A DNA stretch of 61,984 nucleotides from Gelidibacter algens (GTDB lineage Bacteria > Bacteroidota > Bacteroidia > Flavobacteriales > Flavobacteriaceae): positions 1-61,984 of the forward strand of contig NZ_LZRN01000025.1 in NCBI RefSeq assembly GCF_001678675.1, given 5' to 3'. The position numbers and the translations under genes are program-made. Every line of letters starts with the position of its first letter. Position 1 is the first letter of the stretch. This document shows positions 53,724 through 61,949 of this stretch, piece by piece. The notes under the pieces were generated by a model. The model had not been told where the DNA came from. It made no database searches and saw only the letters and a program-made list of their open reading frames with translations.

Positions 53724-54218
53724 TTAACGCTTAATAAATATATTTGTAAAGTACCATTTACCTTCAGAATTCTTTTCTGCTGAGATATCAAAATCAGTGA
53801 AATCTCCCTCTATAGTTGCTTTATGTCCTGGGCTGTTTAACCACGCATTAACTACAGACTGTGCAGAACTATACGCATATGCTACATTCTCTGACACTTT
53901 AAGGGCAGCTACATTGTTAACCAAACTTGCTTTACGCTGATAGAAGTTATCATGGTTTACTTGGTTTAGCGTGACCATATAATCGGTATGTGTAAAAGCC
54001 ACAGACTTAATAACGCTTAAATTGTTTAGAGGAGTTAAGTCCTTGCCTATTCTGTAATTATTGATGAGCTCTAAAATCTCAACTTCAATGACTTTGGTTG
54101 CCGGTGCATTTTTTAAAATACTTTGATCTATTGGTTGATCATCAAATTCCTCTGAGGAACATGAAAACGTGAACATGGCAATTAACGCCAACATTGGCAA
54201 GTATAATGTAGTTTTCAT
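53724..54218 (-). CDS. CAP-domain (SCP/PR-1-like) lipoprotein
   Basis: The 164-residue protein begins with a lipoprotein signal (MKTTLYLPMLALIAMFTFSC, Cys20). The CAP domain covers about 45-160: VEILELINNYRIGKDLTPL, VAFTHTDYMVTLNQVNHDNF, KVSENVAYAYSSAQSVVNAWL and NSPGHKATIEG. CAP proteins in bacteria are secreted or surface-bound and mostly uncharacterised; conserved His and Glu residues (H78-like, E107-like) are present. The function is unknown. It is a single-gene unit ending in a terminator. Confidence 0.88.
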   Translation of the reverse strand: MKTTLYLPMLALIAMFTFSCSSEEFDDQPIDQSILKNAPATKVIEVEILELINNYRIGKDLTPLNNLSVIKSVAFTHTDYMVTLNQVNHDNFYQRKASLVNNVAALKVSENVAYAYSSAQSVVNAWLNSPGHKATIEGDFTDFDISAEKNSEGKWYFTNIFIKR

Positions 54219-54545
54219 AAGTAGGTAAATTCGGTTTGGTTTAGCTAATTTAGAAGACTAATTGATAAAAAATGTTAAGGAAATGTTAAAATCGACGAAA
54301 AACATGTTGTTGGTCGGTTTTATATGTAAATCATCGATGAAATGCATTTTTATCCATACGATTTATGCTTTACAACGGTAAGAATTAACGCTTTATCGGT
54401 GTTGTTGTTGAAAAATAGATTTTGAAATTGCACTATGATTAGAATATGCCTTACAAATAGATTGCATATAAATTTAAGCACATGAAATTGAAAATTTATA
54501 GGTTTTAGCACATGGTAAGGCACATGCATCATTATTACACTACTG
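54219..54545. other. gene-free interval
   Basis: The interval between the CAP gene and the PLDc_N-like fragment has no convincing gene or structure. A 60-codon minus-strand frame (54350-54532) looks random. Confidence 0.4.
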
Positions 54546-54764
54546 TTAAAGGAATTTGTTAAGAAAGTAGTCTTGAGATATGAGTTTAGTGAGCTCGCTT
54601 AAATCTCCGTTCAAATTTAGAGGGGCTTTGTCTAATAATTTTCTTCGAAATTGAAAATAGAAAAGGGCTCCTAGAACAGGAAAAAACAAAATGAGCATAA
54701 GTAAAAATGTACGCATGATTGGATTCTTAAATCCTGATTTAGTTATATCAACTAATGCCCACAT
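54546..54764 (-). CDS. small PLDc_N-like membrane protein, N-terminally short
   Basis: The 72-residue product has WALVDITKSGFKNPIMRTFLLM then a hydrophobic helix LILFFPVLGALFYFQFRRKL, the second half of a phospholipase D N-terminal-type membrane domain. The usual first membrane helix before WALVD is missing; in the same frame upstream SLSVLLSM precedes a TAG. So it either starts at ATG 54764 as a short protein or is a truncated relic. Members of this family are small membrane proteins, often linked to phage-shock or bacteriocin-immunity functions, but the role here is unknown. Confidence 0.5.
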   Translation of the reverse strand: MWALVDITKSGFKNPIMRTFLLMLILFFPVLGALFYFQFRRKLLDKAPLNLNGDLSELTKLISQDYFLNKFL

Positions 54765-54878
54765 AGACAGCAGTACCGATAGGCTTATCTATACAAGGAT
54801 TAATGGTGTTTCCTAGCGTATTTTTTATTAAATCTTATAGATGCTATCCAAATAACTTTAAATCTGGAAAATGGCCTC

Positions 54879-55526
54879 TCATGGCGACAGACGCTCCATA
54901 ACCCAATCAAATTTGTCATTTATGGTAAATCTGATCCTGTCGTGTAACCTATTTGGACGCCCTTGCCAAAATTCGATTGAAATAGGTTTTACGATAAATC
55001 CGCCCCAATAATCTGGTCTCGGAATTTCTTTTTCCTCAAATTTCTCTTCCAGCTGCCGTAGATCCTCCTCAAGAACTTTTCTATTTTCTACAACCTCACT
55101 TTGATGGGATACCAAGGCTCCTAATTGACTTCCGCGTGGGCGTGATTCAAAATAGCCGTCGCTCATATTTGGTGCTATTTTTTCGGCATTGCCTTTAATA
55201 ATCACTTGGCGCTCTGCCTTAGGCCAGAAAAATGACAGACACACTTTAGGGTTGTTGAGGATTGCCTTACCTTTTTCACTTTCATAATTGGTATAAAAAA
55301 TGAATCCCTCATGTGTATATTTTTTGAGCAGGACTACCCTACTCTTAGGAAAACCATCCAACCCAAGGGTAGAAATGGTCATGGCGTTGGTTTCACCTTC
55401 ATCAAAATTAGTATCTACTTCATGAAACCATTTTTGGAAAACCTCCATGGGATTATCACTAATATTAGATTCTAACAGCTCTTGCTTCTCGTATGATTTT
55501 CTGTAATTTCCTAAGTCTGTATGCAT
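54879..55526 (-). CDS. pdxH: pyridoxamine 5'-phosphate oxidase
   Basis: The 215-residue protein shows ESNISDNPMEVFQKWFHEVD, AMTISTLGLDGFPKSRVVLLK (FMN and substrate binding), FYTNYESEKGKAI, FWPKAERQVIIKG and the C-terminal WQGRPNRLHDRIRF motif with final WVMERLSP. It oxidises pyridoxine or pyridoxamine 5'-phosphate to pyridoxal phosphate using FMN. The length is full. It is a single-gene unit, divergent from the gene at 55609. Confidence 0.97.
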   Translation of the reverse strand: MHTDLGNYRKSYEKQELLESNISDNPMEVFQKWFHEVDTNFDEGETNAMTISTLGLDGFPKSRVVLLKKYTHEGFIFYTNYESEKGKAILNNPKVCLSFFWPKAERQVIIKGNAEKIAPNMSDGYFESRPRGSQLGALVSHQSEVVENRKVLEEDLRQLEEKFEEKEIPRPDYWGGFIVKPISIEFWQGRPNRLHDRIRFTINDKFDWVMERLSP

Positions 55527-55608
55527 TATAAATTTCTGTAGTGTTAAATAATCTTTTTTCTTTTTTGGATGATCAATTTCTTATAAATTTAAGCATTATT
55601 TGACTATA

Positions 55609-56028
55609 ATGCGATTTGAAGAAAGTATATATTTTAGCTTACTACCACATAACAAATTAGAATTTTCATTTGGGAATTATTATTTGTTTGACAATTTTGT
55701 CATCTCTGAACTTCATGAAGGAATTCATTTTGATTGGGATAAAATATTAGAAGTAATTGGTGCGCTCATAGATTATTATGGTGAGCAGATAGAAATTGCG
55801 TATATCTCCAATAGAGTGGATTCCTACTCTCTTGAACCACAACTATGGCATAAGTTTCATGAGGAATTTGATTTTATAGTCGCCATTGCGACAGTGGCCT
55901 ATAATGATTTTGGTTATTATACTGCATCCATTGAGAAGCAATTTGCTCAAATAAGCCTAAAACGATGTGAGGAGCTCCCTGAAGCGATGGATTGGGTCAA
56001 GAATCTGAAAGAATTCAGACGAAACTAA
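55609..56028 (+). CDS. small flavobacterial protein, distant paralogue of the 14326 gene
   Basis: From ATG at 55609 it encodes 139 residues without signal or membrane segment. The middle motif YISNRVDSYSLEP parallels YITHRINSYAVDP of the 14326-14694 protein, and the C-terminal ELPEAMDWVKNLKEF parallels its DLQDAVAWAESIV end, so both belong to one family, perhaps STAS-like. TTG at 55600 is an alternative start. The function is unknown. It is divergent from pdxH, with which it shares an 82-bp intergenic region. Confidence 0.75.
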   Translation: MRFEESIYFSLLPHNKLEFSFGNYYLFDNFVISELHEGIHFDWDKILEVIGALIDYYGEQIEIAYISNRVDSYSLEPQLWHKFHEEFDFIVAIATVAYNDFGYYTASIEKQFAQISLKRCEELPEAMDWVKNLKEFRRN

Positions 56029-56102
56029 AAGATTATTTATACTATCGTCATAAATCGTAGATTCAATGCAGTTAATAACGAACGAAAAATTGGTTTTAAT
56101 AA

Positions 56103-57011
56103 TTAATCAAAATCAAAGAACTTGCCATCACTTGCCAATTCAACCGGTTTAAAGATAGTCTCCGCTTCGCGCTTAAATTCATTTAGATTGTCATAGCGCG
56201 TTGAAAAATGACCTAAAATAAGAGTTTTGACATTCGCCATTTTGGCAATTAATGCTGCTTCTTTAGCTGTCGAATGCTTTGTTTTTGGTGCTAAATTAGC
56301 ATTCTTCTCCAAAAAAGTAGATTCGTGATAGAGTACATCTACATTTTTAATAATAGGCACTATATCTTCTTTATAGGCTGTATCACTACAAAACGCATAA
56401 CTTTTTGGTGGATTTGGAGGTAGTGTGACTTTGAGATGATCAATGAGCACACCGTCCTTATTCAGTACATCACACCCTTGTTTCAACTTATTGTAATAGG
56501 CCATGTCAATATTGGCTTCTATAACTGATGGCATATGCAAATGGCGTTCACCTTCCTTCTCCTTAAACAAAAACCCATTGGTATATACACGATGGTCTAG
56601 TGGAATAGTCCATACCTCTACTTTCCCATCTTCAAAAATAAGTTCAGAATCACTGGAAGTGAGTTCATGAAAATAGAGCGGATAGTTGGTCCATGAATCC
56701 GCCAATTTCATTTGTAATGTTATGACTTCCTTCAACCCCTTTGGACAGTGTATGTGCAATTCCGTTTCTCTAGTCAATAATCTAAAGGTAGAAATCAATC
56801 CAACCAATCCAAAAAAATGATCCCCATGCAAATGGGAAATAAAAATATGCCTGATGCGGGCAAATTTAATTTTATTACGGCGTAATTCAACCTGAGTTCC
56901 CTCACCACAATCAATTAGGAAAAGATGGTTGTTGATTTCCAAAACCTGAGCAGTAGGATTTGCGTCCTTTCTCGGGGTTGCACTGAAGCAACCAAGTATA
57001 GTCAGTTTCAT
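56103..57011 (-). CDS. rnz: ribonuclease Z
   Basis: The 302-residue metallo-beta-lactamase-fold protein has the zinc-binding motif SHLHGDHFFGLVGLI (HxHxDH, around residue 60), LIDCGEGTQVELRRNKI, YAFCSDTAY, VLYHESTF and LGHFSTRY. It processes tRNA 3' ends in the cytoplasm; bacteria encoding CCA in tRNA genes have it too, with less certain roles. It is the last gene of an apparent operon with pyrR and pyrB, separated from the preceding small gene by 8 bp. Confidence 0.95.
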   Translation of the reverse strand: MKLTILGCFSATPRKDANPTAQVLEINNHLFLIDCGEGTQVELRRNKIKFARIRHIFISHLHGDHFFGLVGLISTFRLLTRETELHIHCPKGLKEVITLQMKLADSWTNYPLYFHELTSSDSELIFEDGKVEVWTIPLDHRVYTNGFLFKEKEGERHLHMPSVIEANIDMAYYNKLKQGCDVLNKDGVLIDHLKVTLPPNPPKSYAFCSDTAYKEDIVPIIKNVDVLYHESTFLEKNANLAPKTKHSTAKEAALIAKMANVKTLILGHFSTRYDNLNEFKREAETIFKPVELASDGKFFDFD

Positions 57012-57019
57012 AACAATGT

Positions 57020-57352
57020 TTAGAAGCCCAAATCACGTTCCATCTCTTCCATCTCTATCACGTCATAAGCTTCTTTAAGGGTTGGCACAACAGCAATCTC
57101 ATCTGGTATTTCATCCAAATTTATTTTATCTGTGACAATAACAAAAGAGTGCTTGGCATGACGGTGGGTATTTGAAATTTCCAAAAACTCAATAATATCC
57201 TGTAAGCTCACTTTGTTGATGACTGCCAAATTAATAATGACGTTGTCATTTTTAAATTTTGGATAGGTTGCCTGAAGTTTTTTCACCAGTTCAATTATGG
57301 TGCTCTTTTCTTGGGTTATAATGGTGGTATTATTGTCTTTATCAAAAATCAT
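57020..57352 (-). CDS. small protein adjacent to rnz, possibly STAS-like
   Basis: The 110-residue protein has no signal or membrane segment. It ends IPDEIAVVPTLKEAYDVIEM and EEMERDLGF, typical of a small flavobacterial protein often placed next to rnz. Alternating strand and helix suggests a STAS-like or anti-sigma-factor-antagonist fold, which is inference. It lies 11 bp after pyrB and 8 bp before rnz, so it is co-transcribed. The function is unknown. Confidence 0.72.
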   Translation of the reverse strand: MIFDKDNNTTIITQEKSTIIELVKKLQATYPKFKNDNVIINLAVINKVSLQDIIEFLEISNTHRHAKHSFVIVTDKINLDEIPDEIAVVPTLKEAYDVIEMEEMERDLGF

Positions 57353-57363
57353 AACTTTTGGTT

Positions 57364-58293
57364 TTAATGTTTAATTTTAGATGCTAATAAGTAGATGACA
57401 GCCATCCTAATGGCGACACCATTTTGAACTTGATCCAAAATAATAGCTTGTTTGGAATCTGCTACATCACTTGTAATCTCCACCCCACGGTTGATTGGTC
57501 CTGGATGCATGATGGTTATTTCTTTATCTAACATATTGAGCAGAGCTCTATTAACACCATATTGCTGCGTATACTCTCTGGTTGATGGAAAATAGGTCAT
57601 ATCCATCCGTTCATTCTGAACACGAAGCATGTTGGCCACGTCACACCATTGGAGCGCTTTTTTAAGATTGGTCTCTACTTTAACACCAAGTTTATCAATA
57701 TACTTTGGCAATAGGGTTTTTGGTCCGCAAACCATCACATTGGCGCCTTGTAGCTGTAAAGCAAAGATATTGGACAGTGCAACACGACTGTGTAAAATAT
57801 CACCTACAATCACGACATTTTTACCCTCAACCTTACCCAAACGTTCTCTTATGGAGTAACTGTCCAATAAGGCTTGGGTTGGATGCTCATGGGCACCATC
57901 TCCAGCATTGATAATACTTGCATTGACATGTTGCGACAAGAATACGCTGGCGCCAGGATTTGGATGTCTCATGACCACCATATCCACTTTCATGGAGAGG
58001 ATATTGTTTACGGTATCAATTAGAGTCTCTCCTTTTGTGACTGAAGATTGAGATGCCGAAAAATTGATGACATCAGCAGAGAGACGCTTCTCAGCCAATT
58101 CAAAAGAGAGCTTGGTACGTGTCGAGTTTTCGAAAAATAAGTTGGCAATGGTAATGTCTCTAAGCGAGGGTACTTTTTTGATGGGCCTGTTGATGACTTC
58201 CTTAAAATGATCGGCAGTCTCAAAAATAAGTTGGATATCTTTTGAATTCAGATATTTAATTCCCAATAAGTGATTGACACTTAATTCGCTCAT
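57364..58293 (-). CDS. pyrB: aspartate carbamoyltransferase catalytic subunit
   Basis: The 309-residue protein has the carbamoyl-phosphate motif FFENSTRTKLSFELAEKRL and HPTQALLDSYSIRE, MRHPNPGAS and the C-terminal MHPGPINRGVEIT. It joins carbamoyl phosphate and aspartate in the second step of pyrimidine synthesis, in the cytoplasm. No pyrI regulatory subunit is next to it. It follows pyrR and one unknown gene in an operon. A 7-bp repeat array lies just upstream of its start, in the 51-bp gap before the previous gene. Confidence 0.96.
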   Translation of the reverse strand: MSELSVNHLLGIKYLNSKDIQLIFETADHFKEVINRPIKKVPSLRDITIANLFFENSTRTKLSFELAEKRLSADVINFSASQSSVTKGETLIDTVNNILSMKVDMVVMRHPNPGASVFLSQHVNASIINAGDGAHEHPTQALLDSYSIRERLGKVEGKNVVIVGDILHSRVALSNIFALQLQGANVMVCGPKTLLPKYIDKLGVKVETNLKKALQWCDVANMLRVQNERMDMTYFPSTREYTQQYGVNRALLNMLDKEITIMHPGPINRGVEITSDVADSKQAIILDQVQNGVAIRMAVIYLLASKIKH

Positions 58294-58306
58294 ACTTTTT
58301 AGTCTT

Positions 58307-58334
58307 CAGTGTTCAGGCTGCAGTTAGCAGTTTT
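58307..58334. repeat. 7-bp tandem array, CAGTNNN type, upstream of pyrB
   Basis: Heptamers CAGTGTT, CAGGCTG, CAGTTAG, CAGTTTT, preceded by TAGTCTT. The unit resembles that of the array at 21771-21812. It occupies the gap between pyrB and the preceding gene, so it may affect pyrB translation. Confidence 0.65.
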
Positions 58335-58344
58335 AATTATCGTT

Positions 58345-58692
58345 TCAAACTTGATTCAATTTGAATTCAAGTTCGTTATGGGTTCCGTCTTCTTTATTGA
58401 AACGCAAATACACCATGGCTTTTTGTAAAAAATCAAATTGCAACAGCATTGGACGCATCAACTTAAATAATTCTTCGGCATTTCTTCCATATGCAAAAAG
58501 TCTTCCGTCGGTATCGTCCATATTCACTTCATGACCGTCATACCTCCCAATATCTTCAGGTATAGTATCAAACATCATAAGGTCAAAACGATGTATTTGA
58601 TCCAAACCGTCAAATGGTCCAAAAGACACAATGACTTCATCCCTATTTTTAGAGATTTTTTTATCTATTAAAAACAACTCTTCACTGTTCAT
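58345..58692 (-). CDS. protein of unknown function between pyrR and pyrB
   Basis: The 115-residue protein is soluble and beta-rich, with a charged N-terminal region MNSEELFLIDKKISKNRDEV and the repeated use of acidic residues (NMDDTDGRLFAYGRNAEEL). I recognise no family with certainty. It is 3 bp after pyrR, in the same operon, so a link to pyrimidine metabolism is possible but not shown by motifs. Confidence 0.65.
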   Translation of the reverse strand: MNSEELFLIDKKISKNRDEVIVSFGPFDGLDQIHRFDLMMFDTIPEDIGRYDGHEVNMDDTDGRLFAYGRNAEELFKLMRPMLLQFDFLQKAMVYLRFNKEDGTHNELEFKLNQV

Positions 58693-58694
58693 TA

Positions 58695-59234
58695 TTAGCT
58701 CTTTATTAAATAAACCGCATCTTCCCCCTCATTCTCTACCCAATTTACTTTTACTTTTTCTTTGTCTATAGCGTCTACTTGTCGACCTCTATAATCTGGT
58801 TGGATGGGTAAATGTCTACTAAAGCGTCTGTCAATTAGCGTCAGTAATTCTATTTCATTAGGTCTACCAAAAGATTGAATGGCCGTTAATGCCGCACGGA
58901 TACTTCTTCCGGTATAAAGTACATCATCTATAAAAACAATATTCTTGTCTTCAACAATAAAATTAATTTCTGTGGTGTTGGCTTCCAATGGTTTTTCACC
59001 ACGACGGAAATCATCCCTAAAAAAAGTGATGTCTAAATGCCCTAATTGAATATGTTTGATCTTATAATCGCTCTTTAAAATTTGAGCGAGCCTATTGGCC
59101 AGAAACTTTCCCCTGGGCTGCATGCCTATAAGAACCGTATTAGAAAAGTCGTTGTGTTTTTCAATCAGTTGACAAGCCAATCGATGGAGAATGATATTTA
59201 TCTCTTTTGCGTTAAGTAGAACTTTTTGGCTCAT
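58695..59234 (-). CDS. pyrR: bifunctional pyrimidine operon regulator / uracil phosphoribosyltransferase
   Basis: The 179-residue protein starts VLLNAKEINIILHRLACQLIE and has the PRPP-binding motif NIVFIDDVLYTGRSIRAAL with IGMQPRGKFLANRL. PyrR proteins have uracil phosphoribosyltransferase activity and, in Gram-positives, attenuate pyr mRNA. Here it begins an operon with pyrB. Whether it binds mRNA cannot be seen: the short upstream region shows no PyrR-type hairpin that I can identify. Confidence 0.94.
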   Translation of the reverse strand: MSQKVLLNAKEINIILHRLACQLIEKHNDFSNTVLIGMQPRGKFLANRLAQILKSDYKIKHIQLGHLDITFFRDDFRRGEKPLEANTTEINFIVEDKNIVFIDDVLYTGRSIRAALTAIQSFGRPNEIELLTLIDRRFSRHLPIQPDYRGRQVDAIDKEKVKVNWVENEGEDAVYLIKS

Positions 59235-59300
59235 AGTTTTCCAAACGTATTTGGTTTACAAATTTAGAATAAATATTCTTGTCTGCAATGGTTTTCTCTT

Positions 59301-59324
59301 GCAAAGACGCAAGGCCGCAGAGAG
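59301..59324 (+). repeat. 8-bp degenerate tandem repeat between pyrR and rpsA
   Basis: Three contiguous octamers GCAAAGAC, GCAAGGCC, GCAGAGAG, with the first flanked by CTCT and the last ending in AGAG as a weak dyad. It is a different unit from the 7-bp arrays but the same kind of intergenic short-period repeat. Confidence 0.55.
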
Positions 59325-59340
59325 GTACAAATTGGAAACA

Positions 59341-59372
59341 AAAAAAGCCTTCAACATGATGTTGAAGGCTTT
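59341..59372 (-). terminator. terminator of rpsA
   Basis: AAAGCCTTCAAC (59344-59355) pairs with GTTGAAGGCTTT (59361-59372), loop ATGAT. The minus strand ends in a T run (plus-strand A run to 59346), about 22 bp beyond the rpsA stop codon. Confidence 0.85.
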
Positions 59373-59394
59373 GATTTATAAATGAATTGAAAGA

Positions 59395-61257
59395 TTACTT
59401 CTTCCCGTCCATTTTGTCTTTAAGAGCTCGTAAAGCATCATTGGCATCACCAAGTGTTGGTTTTGACTCTGCAGCAGAAGCTTCAGCTTTAGCAACAGAC
59501 GCTTTTACGTTTGCAATTTCTTCTTCCTTAAAGATAGCAGTATGAGAAGCAACAACACGTTTGAACTCTTTATTGAACTCAATAATCTTGAATTCAGCAG
59601 TGTCACCTTTTTTCAATTTCTTACCATCTTCCATTTCTAGATGACGTGAAGGAACGAAAGCAACGATATCTTCGTTAAACTCAACAGTTGCACCTTTATC
59701 TACAATTTCAGAAACTTCTGCTTTATGCGTAGTGCCTAAAGCAAATTCAGTTTCATATTTGTCCCAAGGATTGTTAGTTGTTTGTTTGTGACCTAAACTT
59801 AATTTACGTCCTTCAACATCCAATTCTAAAACAACAACATCTAAGTTATCACCTACGTTACAGAACTCACTTGGATGCTTGATTTTCTTAGTCCAAGATA
59901 GATCAGAGATGTAAATCAACCCGTCAATACCTTCTTCCAATTCAACAAACACACCAAAGTTTGTGAAGTTACGCACAATACCGGTGTGCTTAGAGCCTAC
60001 TGGGTATTTGCTTGTAATATCAGTCCATGGGTCTGGAGTCAATTGTTTGATCCCTAATGACATTTTACGGTCTTCTCTATCAAGAGTTAAAATAACCGCA
60101 TCAATTTCATCACCTACCTTTACAAAATCTTGAGCAGATCGTAAATGTGTTGACCAAGACATTTCACTTACGTGAACCAGTCCTTCTACACCTTCTTCTA
60201 CTTCAATAAATGCACCGTAGTCAGCAATAACAACAACTTTTCCTTTCACTTGGTCTCCAACTTTTACGTTTTCGCCCAAAGCTTCCCAAGGATGTTTGCT
60301 CAATTGTTTCAGACCTAATTGGATTCTTGATTTATCTTCATCAAAATCAAGGATAACAACGTTAAGTTTTTGATCCAATTCAACAATTTCATTTGGATGG
60401 TTGATACGTGACCAAGAAAGGTCAGTAATATGAACCAAACCATCTACCCCACCTAAATCAATAAAGACACCGTATGAGGTGATGTTTTTAACAACACCCT
60501 CTAATACTTGTCCTTTTTCTAATTGACCGATGATTTCTTTTTTCTGTTCTTCAATATCAGCTTCGATAAGCGCTTTATGAGAAACCACAATGTTTTTGAA
60601 TTCGTGGTTGATTTTCACAACTTTAAATTCCATTGTTTTATTCACATACTGATCGTAATCTCTAATAGGTTTCACGTCAATTTGAGAACCTGGCAAGAAT
60701 GCTTCAATACCAAATACGTCAACGATCATACCACCTTTAGTACGACATTTTACAAAACCATTTACGATTTCGCCAGTGTCATGGGCATTGTTTACACGAT
60801 CCCAAGCTTTGATTACTCTAGCCTTACGGTGAGATAACACTAACTGACCGTTAGAGTCTTCACGTACATCAATTAACACTTCAACTTTGTCACCAACTTT
60901 TAAGTTTGGATTATAGCGGAACTCGTTAAGAGAAATTACACCTTCAGATTTTGCGTTGATATCAATTATAGCATCACGATCGCTAATATGGATTACCTCA
61001 CCTTCAACAACTTCATCATCAAGGGTGTCCACAAAATTCTCTGATACTAATTTCTCAAATTCCTGAAGTTTTTTGTCATCAACCTGCTCAATACCTTCTT
61101 CGTAATTGTGCCAATTGAATTCTTCTAAAAACTTTTCAGGGTTTGCTTGCGCCTCTGATACTTTAGGAGCTGCTTTTTCAGTAGTTTGAGTTTCTACTGC
61201 TGTTTCTGTTGCTTCAGTAGTTTCTACCTCGGCTTGATTTGTTTCTTTTTCAGACAT
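59395..61257 (-). CDS. rpsA: 30S ribosomal protein S1
   Basis: The 620-residue protein has an acidic, low-complexity N-terminal extension (about 1-80) and six S1 RNA-binding domains, starting at GEVIHISDRDAIIDINAKSE, GEIVNGFVKCRTKGGMIVD, GQVLEGVVKNITSYGVFID, GDQVKGKVVVIADYGAFIE, GSKHTGIVRNFTNFGVFVE and GTTHKAEVSEIVDKGATVE. S1 binds mRNA on the ribosome. In Bacteroidetes, which make little use of Shine-Dalgarno pairing, S1 is thought to be important for start selection. It is a single-gene unit with a terminator after it. Confidence 0.96.
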   Translation of the reverse strand: MSEKETNQAEVETTEATETAVETQTTEKAAPKVSEAQANPEKFLEEFNWHNYEEGIEQVDDKKLQEFEKLVSENFVDTLDDEVVEGEVIHISDRDAIIDINAKSEGVISLNEFRYNPNLKVGDKVEVLIDVREDSNGQLVLSHRKARVIKAWDRVNNAHDTGEIVNGFVKCRTKGGMIVDVFGIEAFLPGSQIDVKPIRDYDQYVNKTMEFKVVKINHEFKNIVVSHKALIEADIEEQKKEIIGQLEKGQVLEGVVKNITSYGVFIDLGGVDGLVHITDLSWSRINHPNEIVELDQKLNVVILDFDEDKSRIQLGLKQLSKHPWEALGENVKVGDQVKGKVVVIADYGAFIEVEEGVEGLVHVSEMSWSTHLRSAQDFVKVGDEIDAVILTLDREDRKMSLGIKQLTPDPWTDITSKYPVGSKHTGIVRNFTNFGVFVELEEGIDGLIYISDLSWTKKIKHPSEFCNVGDNLDVVVLELDVEGRKLSLGHKQTTNNPWDKYETEFALGTTHKAEVSEIVDKGATVEFNEDIVAFVPSRHLEMEDGKKLKKGDTAEFKIIEFNKEFKRVVASHTAIFKEEEIANVKASVAKAEASAAESKPTLGDANDALRALKDKMDGKK

Positions 61258-61545
61258 GTGCTGAATACTAGTTTGTATTCTGGGTGTTCTTGGAAGTTTT
61301 ATGCGATCAACACACAGAAGTGTTATTTGCTTTTATGTTTTATTCCTCTTATCTTCCAATGGGTATCGCTAAAAGGAGTGCAAAAATACAATATAATTCT
61401 CTCATTTACAAATTATTTAAACAACACGAATCTCCAAAGTAACATTCCCAATTGAATTGGTTAATAATCTCTTGTATTTGCGTTATCATATTGGGTATTA
61501 AATTGATACATTTACGTCTACATTAATTTAAATAACTCAATTATC

Positions 61546-61923
61546 ATGGTAAAATCTAAGTATCAAAGTGTTTTAGATCTGGGTCAGGAACTAAACATTC
61601 AAAATGGTGACGTTTCAGAAGAGAACGGCGTCTTAAAAATGAAAGGAACAGCGAAAAATCAATACGAGAAGAATTTGTTGTGGGATAAGATCAAGGCTAT
61701 TGGTGGCGAAAACCCTTCTGATATTAATGCAGACATAAAGGTGGCTGATACTTCTGTTTTTGCGAGGCACACTGTAAAGTCAGGAGAAACTCTTGGTAAA
61801 ATAGCTAAGCAGTATTATGGCGATCCGTCAAAATATCAAAAGATTTTTGCGGCGAATTCTGATATTCTTAAAAACCCTGATATGATTCATCCAGATCAAG
61901 AATTGATTATCCCCAATGTATAA
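61546..61923 (+). CDS. BON-LysM domain protein (Kbp/YgaU-like)
   Basis: The 125-residue protein has an N-terminal BON-like domain (about 1-65; KGTAKNQYEKNLLWDKIKAI) and a C-terminal LysM domain (about 74-125; HTVKSGETLGKIAKQYYGDP and PDMIHPDQELIIPNV). There is no signal peptide. The architecture is that of E. coli Kbp (YgaU), a cytoplasmic potassium-binding protein. LysM binds N-acetylglucosamine polymers, so a cell-wall role cannot be excluded if export occurs by another route. It ends at a terminator near the right edge. Confidence 0.9.
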   Translation: MVKSKYQSVLDLGQELNIQNGDVSEENGVLKMKGTAKNQYEKNLLWDKIKAIGGENPSDINADIKVADTSVFARHTVKSGETLGKIAKQYYGDPSKYQKIFAANSDILKNPDMIHPDQELIIPNV

Positions 61924-61949
61924 TAATCCTTATATGATGAAATAAAAAA

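Noticed and set aside
54350-54532. 60-codon minus-strand frame after the CAP gene
   Set aside because: Random-looking sequence in A/T-rich DNA.
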